Position numbers and translations under genes: made by a program. From Halothiobacillus sp045689735 (GTDB lineage Bacteria > Pseudomonadota > Gammaproteobacteria > Halothiobacillales > Halothiobacillaceae): a stretch of DNA of 64,000 bases. Under the pieces are notes generated by a model. That model ran no database searches, was not told the DNA's origin, and saw nothing but the letters and a program-made list of their open reading frames with translations. Below, piece by piece: positions 15,571-24,177 of the stretch (positions are counted from its first letter, which is position 1; each line of letters opens with the position of its first letter). The stretch is taken from the NCBI RefSeq assembly GCF_045689735.1, contig NZ_CP142685.1, positions 682,001-746,000 of the forward strand, in the 5' to 3' direction.

Positions 15571-16381
15571 TCGTCCTGCCGGAGCACCCGCCGCGCGGGT
15601 GGGCGATCGCGTTCTGGTGCAGTTGCCGCTGGATTTATACATCCCGCCGGATGCGCTGTCGGTGTTGCTGACCGAGTTCGAGGGGCCACTGGATTTACTG
15701 CTCTACCTGATACGGAAACAGAATCTGGATTTGCTGAACATCTCCGTGGCGGAGGTGACGCGGCAGTATCTGGCTTATCTGTCGTTGATGCAGGCCATGA
15801 ATATCGAGCTTGCGGCCGAGTATCTGCTGATGGCGGCCTGGCTGACCGAGATCAAATCCCGCCTGTTGTTGCCTGCGCCCCCGGTGACAGAGGCCGAGGA
15901 AGCGGTGGCCGATCCTCGGGTGGTATTGATCGAACGGCTGCGCGCCTATGAACAGGTGGCGGGTGCCGCGCGTTGGCTGGATGAGCAGCCGCAGGCCGGA
16001 CGGGATTTTTTCATGCTGTCGATCGAGGCGCCTTTTCCCCGGCAGGCCGTGCTGCCGCCGGTGCTCAGCCTGCCGGATTTGACCGATGCCTTGCGCAGCC
16101 TGATGGCGCAGCGTTTCTTGACTGCGGCGCATGAGATTCGCCGGGAGGTGTTATCCGTTCGTGCGCGGATGAGCGAACTCCTGGCGTGGTTGGCCGAGAC
16201 GCCCGAATTGGTGTTGCAGACGGTGTTTCGTCCGGCCGAAGGTGCCGGTGGCGTCGCGGTCAGCTTGGTCGCCGTGCTTGAGCTGGCGAAATTATCGGCG
16301 ATCGAGGTGGCACAAGAGGCGCCGTTTGCGCCCGTTCGACTGTGGCGTCAGCGCGAGGCCGACGCTTGCGATGCACTATAA
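15554..16381 (+). CDS. scpA: Segregation and condensation protein A
   Basis: Kleisin subunit of the bacterial SMC-ScpAB condensin. The 275-aa protein has the hallmark FEGPLDLLLYLIRKQNLDLL near residue 40 and a second helix block AAEYLLMAAWLTEIKSRLLL; the C-terminal winged-helix region ends before residue 270. The start is a TTG at 15554 overlapping the protease gene; a GTG at 15599 is an alternative. scpB, commonly next, is not here: rpsB follows instead, in its own transcription unit. Confidence 0.9.
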   Translation: MSISSDRPAGAPAARVGDRVLVQLPLDLYIPPDALSVLLTEFEGPLDLLLYLIRKQNLDLLNISVAEVTRQYLAYLSLMQAMNIELAAEYLLMAAWLTEIKSRLLLPAPPVTEAEEAVADPRVVLIERLRAYEQVAGAARWLDEQPQAGRDFFMLSIEAPFPRQAVLPPVLSLPDLTDALRSLMAQRFLTAAHEIRREVLSVRARMSELLAWLAETPELVLQTVFRPAEGAGGVAVSLVAVLELAKLSAIEVAQEAPFAPVRLWRQREADACDAL

Positions 16382-16404
16382 GCGGGCAGGGGCGACATCT
16401 GCTC

Positions 16405-16433
16405 TTCCCTCACTGGCGTAAATCCGCTATCAT
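16405..16433 (+). promoter_or_regulatory. Possible promoter of rpsB-tsf
   Basis: TTCCCT (16405-16410), 17 bp, TATCAT (16428-16433). The -35 match is weak. The remaining approximately 140-nt leader to rpsB is GC-rich and could fold into the S2-repressed structure known for rpsB leaders; I could not verify the fold. Confidence 0.3.
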
Positions 16434-16573
16434 GCGCGCGCCGTTTTCGGGATTTCCCGGCGGTAATTCACACGCCCGGCAACACAGCATCGCGGGGTGC
16501 CAAGCCTGACAAGGTTTTGGTTGCGATGACCCGGCCGGGCGGAGGCTCAACCCAAACTTCAAAAGGTTTACCC

Positions 16574-17305
16574 ATGGCAACTGTAAGCATGCGTCAGATG
16601 ATCGAAGCTGGCGTGCATTTTGGTCACCAGACCCGTTACTGGAATCCCGGCATGGCGCCGTACATTTTCGGCCAGCGCAACCGGATTCACATCATCAACC
16701 TCGAAAAAACCGTGCCGATGTTCAACGATGCGTTGAATTTCATCGGCAAAATCATCGGCGGGGGCGGCACGATCATGTTCGTGGGCACCAAGCGTTCCGC
16801 GCGTGAAGCAGTGGCCGAGCAGGCCGCCCGTTGCGGCATGCCGTATGTCAATCACCGCTGGTTGGGCGGCATGATGACCAACTACGCCACGGTGCGTCAG
16901 TCGGTGCGTCGCCTCAAGTCATTGCAGACGATGGAACAAGACGGTTCGTTTGCCAAACTGAACAAAAAAGAAGCCCTGATGATGGGGCGTGAGCGCGAAA
17001 AGCTCGAGCGTTCACTGGGCGGTATCCAAGAGATGGAGCGTCTGCCGGATGCGCTGTTCGTGATCGATGTCGGCCATGAAGACATCGCCGTGATCGAAGC
17101 CAACAAGCTCGGTATTCCGGTGATTGGTGTCGTGGATACCAACAGCAGCACGCAAGGCGTGGATTATGTGATTCCGGGCAACGATGATGCGATTCGCGCA
17201 ATCCAGCTCTATGTCACTGCCGTGGCAGATGCCGTGCTGGATGCCAAAGGCGCTTCGCCGGTGACCGCGTCCGACTTCGTTGAATCTACCGCCGAACAGG
17301 CGTGA
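16574..17305 (+). CDS. rpsB: 30S ribosomal protein S2
   Basis: The 243-aa S2 protein, late-assembling on the 30S subunit and needed for S1 binding. It begins MATVSMRQMIEAGVHFGHQT, with the conserved WNPGMAPYIFG, VGTKRSA and HRWLGGMMTN. The ATG at 16574 follows AAAAGG; an upstream in-frame start at 16517 would add 19 non-conserved residues. It is followed by a hairpin (17365) and tsf, the standard rpsB-tsf operon. Confidence 0.97.
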   Translation: MATVSMRQMIEAGVHFGHQTRYWNPGMAPYIFGQRNRIHIINLEKTVPMFNDALNFIGKIIGGGGTIMFVGTKRSAREAVAEQAARCGMPYVNHRWLGGMMTNYATVRQSVRRLKSLQTMEQDGSFAKLNKKEALMMGREREKLERSLGGIQEMERLPDALFVIDVGHEDIAVIEANKLGIPVIGVVDTNSSTQGVDYVIPGNDDAIRAIQLYVTAVADAVLDAKGASPVTASDFVESTAEQA

Positions 17306-17364
17306 GTGATCGGGTGGCTTCGTCCACCCAGAGATCAGGCGGGCTCGCTGGGCGAGCGCGCCGC

Positions 17365-17392
17365 AAACGGGTCGAGCAGACCCGTTTTGTTT
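17365..17392 (+). terminator. Intergenic terminator/attenuator between rpsB and tsf
   Basis: AAACGGGTC (17365-17373), loop GAGCA, GACCCGTTT (17379-17387), then TTGTTTG. A 9-bp stem with a short U-tract, as commonly found between rpsB and tsf, where it reduces tsf expression. Confidence 0.7.
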
Positions 17393-17467
17393 GTCGGGCT
17401 CGATGAAAATCCATCGGGTGACGGTGAGGATTATTTTTAACTTTCTGAATATATTGAGGAACTTGGG

Positions 17468-18346
17468 ATGACGACGATTAGTGCTGGCCTGGTTAAGGAT
17501 CTGCGCGAACGCACCGGTTCGGGCATGATGGAGTGCAAGAAAGCCTTGGTGGAAACCAACGGGGATATTGAAGCCGCCATCGAATACATGCGCAAAAATG
17601 GCATGGCCAAGGCCGATAAAAAAGCCGGTCGTGTGGCAGCCGAAGGTCAGATGGGTGTCGCGGTGGCTGCCGATGGCCGGTCGGCCGCGTTGGTGGAAGT
17701 GAATTCTGAAACCGATTTCGTGGCCAAAAATCCGGATTTTGCCCAATTCGTGCAGGCGGTGGCTGACTTGGTTCTGGCCAAAGACCCGGCGGATATGGAT
17801 GCATTGCTCGCGCTGGATTTGAACGGCATGACGGTGGAAGAAACCCGTAAAGCGCTGGTTGCCAAACTCGGTGAGAATCTGCAGTTGCGTCGCTTTGAGC
17901 GCTACAGCACGGATGGTGTGATTGGTGCCTATCGCCACGGCGAACGCATCGGGGTTCTGGTGGAATTGAACGGGGGTGAAGTCGCCCTTGCCAAGGATGT
18001 GGCGATGCATGTGGCCGCCAGCCGCCCGATTTGCGTCAATGAATCCGATGTGGATGCGGCTTTGATTGCCAAAGAGCGCGAAATTTACACCGCGCAGGCT
18101 GCTGACTCCGGCAAGCCGGTCGACATCATTGAAAAAATGGTCGAAGGCCGCGTGCGTAAGTTCCTGGCGGAAGTCGCACTGGTCGGGCAGCCCTTCGTTA
18201 AGGATCCGGACACGACGGTGGGTAAATTGCTCAAAGGCAAAGGGGCTCAGTGCGTCCGCTTTGTGCGGTTGGAAGTGGGTGAGGGGATCGAGAAAGAAGT
18301 CACCGACTTTGCGGCCGAGGTGATGGCGCAGGTCAAAGGCGCCTGA
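17468..18346 (+). CDS. tsf: Elongation factor Ts
   Basis: Guanine-nucleotide exchange factor for EF-Tu. The 292-aa protein has the N-terminal UBA-like domain with RERTGSGMMECKKALVE, then NSETDFVAKN and the coiled region ending VTDFAAEVMAQ. Length is typical. The ATG at 17468 lies 14 nt after GAGGAA. A strong terminator follows 17 bp past the stop. Confidence 0.97.
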   Translation: MTTISAGLVKDLRERTGSGMMECKKALVETNGDIEAAIEYMRKNGMAKADKKAGRVAAEGQMGVAVAADGRSAALVEVNSETDFVAKNPDFAQFVQAVADLVLAKDPADMDALLALDLNGMTVEETRKALVAKLGENLQLRRFERYSTDGVIGAYRHGERIGVLVELNGGEVALAKDVAMHVAASRPICVNESDVDAALIAKEREIYTAQAADSGKPVDIIEKMVEGRVRKFLAEVALVGQPFVKDPDTTVGKLLKGKGAQCVRFVRLEVGEGIEKEVTDFAAEVMAQVKGA

Positions 18347-18363
18347 TTCAGCAGGTGCGGACA

Positions 18364-18390
18364 AGCCGGAGGAAACTCCGGCTTTTTTTT
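18364..18390 (+). terminator. Rho-independent terminator of rpsB-tsf
   Basis: AGCCGGAG (18364-18371), GAAA tetraloop, CTCCGGCT (18376-18383), and a run of eight T ending at 18390. Confidence 0.95.
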
Positions 18391-18516
18391 AACTAGCGTT
18401 GTATCTTCGGGCTGTCCCGATGCAGGCTCCGGAAAACATCTGGCCTTGACTGAGGCGGGTATTTTCCCGATTTTGCGAACCCGCCCCTTAACTCTTCATC
18501 CACAACGAGGTGCTTT

Positions 18517-19254
18517 ATGACTGATCCTGCGACCCCAAAATATCGCCGTGTTCTGCTCAAGTTAAGTGGTGAAGCGCTGATGGGCTCGGGGGAGTTTGGG
18601 ATTGATCCGGCCGTGATTCACCGGTTGGCCGAGGAAATTCTGGCCTTGCGCCGCATGGGAGTGGAAGTCGCGATTGTGGTCGGCGGCGGGAATATCTTTC
18701 GGGGTGAGGGGCTGGCGCGCGCGGGAATGGAGCGCGTCACCGGCGATCACATGGGGATGTTGGCGACGGTGATGAACGGTCTGGCCATGCAGGATGTGCT
18801 GGAACAACACGAGCTCTCGGTGCGGGTGATGTCGGCCTTGGCGATTCCGCAGGTGTGCGAGTCCTTCGTTCGCCGCCGCGCCATCCGCCATCTGGAAAAG
18901 GGGCGGGTCGTGATTCTGGTCGGAGGCACGGGGAATCCGTTCTTCACCACGGATTCCGGCGCGAGTTTGCGGGCCATTGAGATCGGTGCCGACATCATGA
19001 TCAAGGCCACTCAGGTCGATGGCGTGTACGATGCGGATCCCAAGCGTAATCCCGGCGCACGGCGCTTTACCCATTTGACTTATAATCACGCGCTTGACCA
19101 CCGCTTGGCGGTGATGGATGCGACGGCCATTGTATTGTGCCGCGATCAAAACATGCCGATGATGGTGATTGACCTTCATGCCCCGGGCAATCTGGTTCGC
19201 GCGGTTGCCGGTGAACCGGTGGGGACGACGGTGACTGCAGAGGAGCAGGAATAA
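18517..19254 (+). CDS. pyrH: UMP kinase
   Basis: Phosphorylates UMP to UDP; hexameric, of the amino-acid-kinase fold. The 245-aa protein shows LKLSGEALMG near residue 15, VVGGGNIFRG, GTGNPFFTTDSGASLRA and KATQVDGVYDADPK. It heads the long pyrH-frr-uppS-cdsA-dxr-rseP-bamA cluster; its TAA shares one base with the frr ATG. Confidence 0.97.
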   Translation: MTDPATPKYRRVLLKLSGEALMGSGEFGIDPAVIHRLAEEILALRRMGVEVAIVVGGGNIFRGEGLARAGMERVTGDHMGMLATVMNGLAMQDVLEQHELSVRVMSALAIPQVCESFVRRRAIRHLEKGRVVILVGGTGNPFFTTDSGASLRAIEIGADIMIKATQVDGVYDADPKRNPGARRFTHLTYNHALDHRLAVMDATAIVLCRDQNMPMMVIDLHAPGNLVRAVAGEPVGTTVTAEEQE

Positions 19255-19811
19255 TGATCAACGATATCAAGAAAGACTGTGATGTGCGGATGCACAAGAG
19301 CATCGACTCGCTCAAACATGAGCTCAGCAAGATCCGGACGGGTCGGGCGCATGTGAGTATTCTCGACCATGTGACGGTTGATTATTACGGTAGCCAGGTG
19401 CCGCTGTCGCAGGTGGCCAAGCTGGCGGTCGAGGATGCGCGCTCCTTGTCGGTCGTGCCCTGGGAAAAGGAGATGGTGAGCAAGATCGAAAAAGCGATCA
19501 TGACTTCCGATCTTGGCCTGAATCCGGCGACTTCCGGCATGACGATTCGGGTGCCGATGCCGCCTTTGACCGAGGAGCGCCGCCGCGAACTCGGTAAAGT
19601 GGTTCGCACCGAGGGCGAGAATGCCAAAGTGGCGGTCCGCAACATTCGTCGTGATGCGAATAACGACCTGAAAAACCTGCTGAAAGACAAGACGATTTCC
19701 GAAGATGAAGAGCGCCGCGGTCAGGAGATGGTGCAGAAACTGACCGATGCCTGCGTCGCGGAAATCGACAAGATCGTGGCCGACAAAGAAAAAGAGCTGC
19801 TGGAAGTGTGA
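19254..19811 (+). CDS. frr: Ribosome recycling factor
   Basis: Splits the post-termination ribosome together with EF-G. The 185-aa protein has the typical start region (MHKSIDSLKHELSKIRTGRA within residues 10-29), VPMPPLTEERRRELGKVV and a long helical end. ATG 19254 overlaps the pyrH stop; the stop overlaps the uppS GTG in GTGA, so translation is coupled on both sides. Confidence 0.97.
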   Translation: MINDIKKDCDVRMHKSIDSLKHELSKIRTGRAHVSILDHVTVDYYGSQVPLSQVAKLAVEDARSLSVVPWEKEMVSKIEKAIMTSDLGLNPATSGMTIRVPMPPLTEERRRELGKVVRTEGENAKVAVRNIRRDANNDLKNLLKDKTISEDEERRGQEMVQKLTDACVAEIDKIVADKEKELLEV

Positions 19812-20560
19812 GCTCGCCTGTCCCTGTGCCCGATTCGCCGCTGGGCATCCCTCCCGACATGCGTCCTGCGCATGTCGCGGTGGTGATGGATGGCAATGGC
19901 CGCTGGGCGAAGCAGCGCCATCTGCCGCGCACCATCGGGCACCAGCGTGGCCGACGCGCGGTTCGTCGTCTCATTGAGGCCGCCCATCAATTGGGCGTGC
20001 CGTATCTCACGATTTTTGCTTTTTCATCAGAAAACTGGTCACGGCCCGCGGCGGAAGTCGATGCCTTGATGCGCCTGTTCCTGAAGGCGCTGCAACGGGA
20101 TATCGATGAAATGCATCGCAACGGCGTTCGCTTGCGCTTTATCGGGGATTGCGCGCGATTTTCTCCCGCCCTGCAATCTTTGATGCAGCAGGCAGAGGCG
20201 CGGACGGCCGAAAATCGCCAGTTGTTCCTCCAGGTCGCGGTGAGCTATGGCGGCCAGTGGGATATTCTCCAGGCCGTGCGTTCGCTCATGGCATCCGGCG
20301 ATGCCTTGCCGGCGGATGATGCCGCCTTGCGCGCGCGGTTCGAGGTGCAATTGGCTACCGCTCCTTGTCCTCCGGTGGATTTGTTCATCCGTACGGGTGG
20401 CGAGCAGCGCATCAGTAATTTCCTGTTGTGGCAGCTCGCGTATGCAGAGCTGTACTTTACCGATTGCTTATGGCCGGACTTTGACCGGGCGGCGTTTGAA
20501 ACGGCGCTGGCCTGGTTCGCCCATCGCCAGCGGCGTTTTGGTGGGGTGATCGATGATTGA
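19808..20560 (+). CDS. uppS: Undecaprenyl diphosphate synthase (isoprenyl transferase)
   Basis: Builds C55 undecaprenyl diphosphate, the lipid carrier for peptidoglycan and LPS, from FPP and IPP in cis. The 250-aa protein contains VVMDGNGRWAK (catalytic Asp), FAFSSENW and IRTGGEQRISNFLLWQ. It starts at GTG 19808 (GTGA overlap with frr) and ends overlapping cdsA by 8 bp. Confidence 0.97.
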   Translation: MSSPVPVPDSPLGIPPDMRPAHVAVVMDGNGRWAKQRHLPRTIGHQRGRRAVRRLIEAAHQLGVPYLTIFAFSSENWSRPAAEVDALMRLFLKALQRDIDEMHRNGVRLRFIGDCARFSPALQSLMQQAEARTAENRQLFLQVAVSYGGQWDILQAVRSLMASGDALPADDAALRARFEVQLATAPCPPVDLFIRTGGEQRISNFLLWQLAYAELYFTDCLWPDFDRAAFETALAWFAHRQRRFGGVIDD

Positions 20561-21410
20561 TTCTGCCCACACACTGCGTCCAGCCAGTGGCACCCGATTG
20601 CGGGTGCAAACGGCGCTCGTGCTGGGTTTGCTCGGCTTGGTCGTGTTGTTTGCCTTACCCGGTTGGGCATTCACCCTCTTTATCGGGCTCTTGGTCTTGG
20701 CGCTGGGCGATGAGTGGTTCCGGCTGTGTTTTCCCCGGGTTAAGGCGCGCGTTCTGGCTGGGCTGATGCTGGCGCTGTTATTGGGTACGGTCTGGTATTT
20801 GCCTTCGGTGGACTTGCCGTGGTTGCTGGCTCTGGGCGGGGTCATCTGGCTTGGGCAAATCGTCGATTTATGGCGGCATCGGCTGCGGGCATCGGGCATT
20901 CGCTCCCCCTGGTGGCGCGCTGCACTGGGTTTGATTCTTCTGCCCATCTTCGGCGCGGCGGTGTGGGACATTCACCAGCAGCCCCAGGGGGCGTGGTTGT
21001 TGTTGTTCGGAATTTTGCTGGTGGCGATGGCGGATTCCCTGGCGTATTTTGCTGGGCGGGCGTTTGGCCGCCACAAACTCGCGCCGGCATTGAGTCCGGC
21101 GAAAACCGTCGAGGGGCTGATCGGCGGCTTGCTGGGCGTGGCGGTGCTGGCAGCGATTGGTGCCCTGTTGCCCTGGTTCGCTGGCGTGCCGTCCTGGCAA
21201 CTTGCGGTGGCCAGTATGATCGTCGGCTTGTTTTCGGTCGCCGGTGATCTTGAAGAGTCCCGTCTCAAACGCGAGGCCGGAGTCAAAGACAGCGGTCGGT
21301 TGTTGCCCGGACATGGCGGCTTGCTGGATCGGCTGGATGGTCAGTTGGCGGCAATGCCCATCTGGGCGCTCGCGTTGATGAGTCTTTCGCTATGGTCGAT
21401 ACCGGGATGA
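20553..21410 (+). CDS. cdsA: Phosphatidate cytidylyltransferase
   Basis: Makes CDP-diacylglycerol from CTP and phosphatidate at the inner membrane, the entry to phospholipid synthesis. The 285-aa protein has about eight TM segments and the family signature near the C-terminus, LSPAKTVEGLIGG and KDSGRLLPGHGGLLDRLDG. Start ATG 20553 overlaps uppS. Confidence 0.95.
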   Translation: MIDSAHTLRPASGTRLRVQTALVLGLLGLVVLFALPGWAFTLFIGLLVLALGDEWFRLCFPRVKARVLAGLMLALLLGTVWYLPSVDLPWLLALGGVIWLGQIVDLWRHRLRASGIRSPWWRAALGLILLPIFGAAVWDIHQQPQGAWLLLFGILLVAMADSLAYFAGRAFGRHKLAPALSPAKTVEGLIGGLLGVAVLAAIGALLPWFAGVPSWQLAVASMIVGLFSVAGDLEESRLKREAGVKDSGRLLPGHGGLLDRLDGQLAAMPIWALALMSLSLWSIPG

Positions 21411-22663
21411 TTGCGTCGAGCACCGAACCGCTTGGGGTGGCGATTTTCGGTGCAACCGGTAGCATCGGCCAAAGCACCCTGGCCGTGTTGCGCTTGCACC
21501 CCGAACGGTATCGGGTGCATGCCTTGGTCGCGCATCACCAAATCGACCGCTTATGGCAGGACATGCAGGCGTTTCGTCCGTCGGTAGTGGGCGTGGCCTG
21601 TCCTCAGGCGGCGGCCGAACTGCGGCTGCGGTTGCGGCAGGCGTGGCCTGAGGCGGATCGCCCGGAAGTGCTCGATGAGCCGGAAGCCATTGCCCGTCTG
21701 GCAGCCGATGCGGCGGTGTCGATCGTGGTTGCCGCGATCGTGGGTACGGCGGGCTTGGCTTCGACCTGGGCGGCGATGCGTGCGGGGAAGCGGGTCTTGC
21801 TGGCGAACAAGGAGTCGCTGGTGGCGGCCGGTGCGCTGATGATGCAGGCGGCGCGGGAATCTGGCGCGGTTTTGTTGCCGGTCGATAGCGAGCACAATGC
21901 CATTTTCCAATGTTTGCCGGTGGGCGTGCCGCCGGTCGATGCCGTGGAAAAACTGCTGTTGACCGCATCGGGGGGGCCGTTCCGAACGCGCCCGCTTGCG
22001 ACATTCCCGGAGATTACCGTGGCAGATGCCTGCCGCCATCCGAACTGGTCGATGGGACGGAAAATCTCCGTCGATTCTGCCAGCATGATGAACAAGGGGC
22101 TGGAAGTCATCGAGGCGGCCTGGTTGTTTGGCGTGCCGCCCGCGCGGATCGAGGTGGTGGTACATCCCGAATCGATCATCCACTCGATGGTGCAGTTTGC
22201 CGATGGTTCGGTTCTTGCGCAGATGGGGCGACCCGATATGCGCACCCCGATCGCCCATGCCCTGGCCTGGCCAGATCGAGTGGCTTCCGGTGTGGCACCA
22301 CTGGATTTGTGCGCCCTGACCGGGCTGCACTTCGAGCCGCCCGATCCCCTGCGGTTCCCCTGTTTGCAGCTGGCGTATGATGCCTTGGCCGCCGGCGGCG
22401 CGGTGCCGTTGATTGTGAATGCAGCCAACGAAGTGGCGGTGGCCGCGTTTTTGGCAGAACAGTTGGCGTTTGTCGAGATTGCGCCGCTCATTGAAGCCAC
22501 GGTCAATCGCGCCACGGCGGGAACCGATTTTGCAGCCGCTCGGTCTATCGCCGAAGTGCTGGATCAAGATGCGCGTGCGCGTCGCTTGGCCGAACAAATT
22601 CTGGCGCAGCAGTTTGGCGCGTTCGCGCCGCCTGCGCCGTTATCCAAGGTGGATTCGCTGTGA
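21407..22663 (+). CDS. dxr: 1-deoxy-D-xylulose-5-phosphate reductoisomerase
   Basis: First committed step of the MEP isoprenoid pathway (DXP to MEP with NADPH). The protein (418 aa from this start) shows the NADPH motif GATGSIGQSTL, LLANKESLV, DSEHNAIFQ, and SMGRKISVDSASMMNKGLE. The ATG at 21407 forms ATGA with the cdsA stop; an in-frame ATG at 21392 is also possible. Clustered with uppS, its downstream consumer of isoprenoid units. Confidence 0.95.
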   Translation: MIASSTEPLGVAIFGATGSIGQSTLAVLRLHPERYRVHALVAHHQIDRLWQDMQAFRPSVVGVACPQAAAELRLRLRQAWPEADRPEVLDEPEAIARLAADAAVSIVVAAIVGTAGLASTWAAMRAGKRVLLANKESLVAAGALMMQAARESGAVLLPVDSEHNAIFQCLPVGVPPVDAVEKLLLTASGGPFRTRPLATFPEITVADACRHPNWSMGRKISVDSASMMNKGLEVIEAAWLFGVPPARIEVVVHPESIIHSMVQFADGSVLAQMGRPDMRTPIAHALAWPDRVASGVAPLDLCALTGLHFEPPDPLRFPCLQLAYDALAAGGAVPLIVNAANEVAVAAFLAEQLAFVEIAPLIEATVNRATAGTDFAAARSIAEVLDQDARARRLAEQILAQQFGAFAPPAPLSKVDSL

Positions 22664-24069
22664 ATATCTTGCTGAGCCTCATCGGGTTTTTGATCACGAT
22701 TGGTGTGCTGGTTGCCTTTCACGAGTTTGGTCATTACTGGGTTGCGCGGCGGCTGGGCGTGAAAGTGCTGGTGTACTCGTTGGGGTTTGGCAAGCCGCTG
22801 TGGTCGGTGCGACGGGGGGCGGATCAAATCGAATACCGCATCGCGGCGCTGCCACTCGGTGGCTTCGTGAAAATGCTGGATGAACGGGAAGGCCCGGTGC
22901 CCGCCGCCGAGCAACATCGGGCATTTAATCGCCAGCCGGTGTGGAAGCGGTTTTTGATCGTACTTGCCGGCCCCGTGGCCAATATCCTCTTGGCCTGGGT
23001 GTTGTGGATGGCCATGTTCATGGTGGGCGTGCAAGGCGTTTTACCGAAGGTGGGTACGCCGCCGCCGGAATCCTTGCTGTCGGCTGCTGGCGTGCGTGAT
23101 GGCGATGTGATTACCCGCGTGGATGGGCAACCGGTGCACAGTTTGTCCGACTTGCGGCTGGCGATTCTGGAAGGGGGCGTGGCGCGGCAAACCGTGCCTA
23201 TCGATTTTGAACGGCAGGGCGCCGTCCATCGCGGGATGCTGGATCTCAGCGGGCTCAATCCCCTGAAAAACAATCCGACAGGGGCAGTCCCCGATGTACT
23301 CAAAGAAATTGGCTATCAGTTGTGGGTGCCGCCGGGCGATGCCGTGATTCATAAGGTGTTGCCTGACAGCGCGGCGGCGGCAGCCGGTTTGAAGGTCGGC
23401 GATGAAATCACCGCCATCGACGGCCAGCCGTATCGTGATCCCTGGGCGTTGATCCGGTTCATTGAACAGCACCCGGGGCAGGCCATCGCGCTGGCGGTGC
23501 GGCGTGACGGCAACACCCAGGCAATCACGATAACCCCTAAGGCCGAAACGGATACCGCAGCGGGTGCACCGGCGAAAACCGTTGGCCGTATCGGTGCCCA
23601 GATTGGTTTGGCACCCGCAGCACTGGCCAAGGCCAAGGCAGAGGGAACCGAACTGCTGGTGGTGGAGCGTTACGGGCCTGTGGCGGCGTTGTCCATGGCG
23701 ATCGAGCGTAGTTGGGCGATGACGACGCTCACCTATCGGGTATTTGCGGGGCTGTTGACGGGGCAGGCGAGCCTGTCCAACCTTTCCGGCCCGGTCGCCA
23801 TTGCGGAGTTCGCGGGGCAGAGCCTACTGATTGGGTTTTCCACTTTTCTCGGGTTTATGGCGCTGGTGAGTCTATCGCTCGCGATCATGAATTTGTTGCC
23901 CGTGCCTTTGCTGGATGGCGGGCATTTGGTGATGTATGGCATCGAGGCGGTGCGCGGCAAACCGGTTGGGCCGATGTTTGAATCGTTGGCCACGAAAGTG
24001 GGGCTGTTTTTTTTGGTCAGTTTGATGGCGGTCGCGTTTTATAATGACATAAGCCGGTTGCTGCACTAG
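22660..24069 (+). CDS. rseP: Site-2 zinc protease RseP
   Basis: Intramembrane protease that cuts anti-sigma factor RseA in the envelope stress response and clears signal peptides. The 469-aa protein has HEFGH at residues 21-25 in TM1, two periplasmic PDZ domains (about 115-190 and 215-300) and the C-terminal LLDGGHLVMY ligand motif. It begins at GTG 22660 (GTGA overlap with dxr) and precedes bamA, the conserved order. Confidence 0.96.
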   Translation: MNILLSLIGFLITIGVLVAFHEFGHYWVARRLGVKVLVYSLGFGKPLWSVRRGADQIEYRIAALPLGGFVKMLDEREGPVPAAEQHRAFNRQPVWKRFLIVLAGPVANILLAWVLWMAMFMVGVQGVLPKVGTPPPESLLSAAGVRDGDVITRVDGQPVHSLSDLRLAILEGGVARQTVPIDFERQGAVHRGMLDLSGLNPLKNNPTGAVPDVLKEIGYQLWVPPGDAVIHKVLPDSAAAAAGLKVGDEITAIDGQPYRDPWALIRFIEQHPGQAIALAVRRDGNTQAITITPKAETDTAAGAPAKTVGRIGAQIGLAPAALAKAKAEGTELLVVERYGPVAALSMAIERSWAMTTLTYRVFAGLLTGQASLSNLSGPVAIAEFAGQSLLIGFSTFLGFMALVSLSLAIMNLLPVPLLDGGHLVMYGIEAVRGKPVGPMFESLATKVGLFFLVSLMAVAFYNDISRLLH

Positions 24070-24177
24070 CCAACCTCGGCGACAATGCCGCACTATCGTG
24101 TGCAGTGATGAGTGTCTTATCGGCCTGATCCTGCATTTCTCTGCTTTTCTGTAACCCTACAAGGGACTACTGTTCGC

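Noticed and set aside
17012..18364. 450-codon leftward frame across rpsB and tsf
   Set aside because: Antisense shadow of two unmistakable genes.
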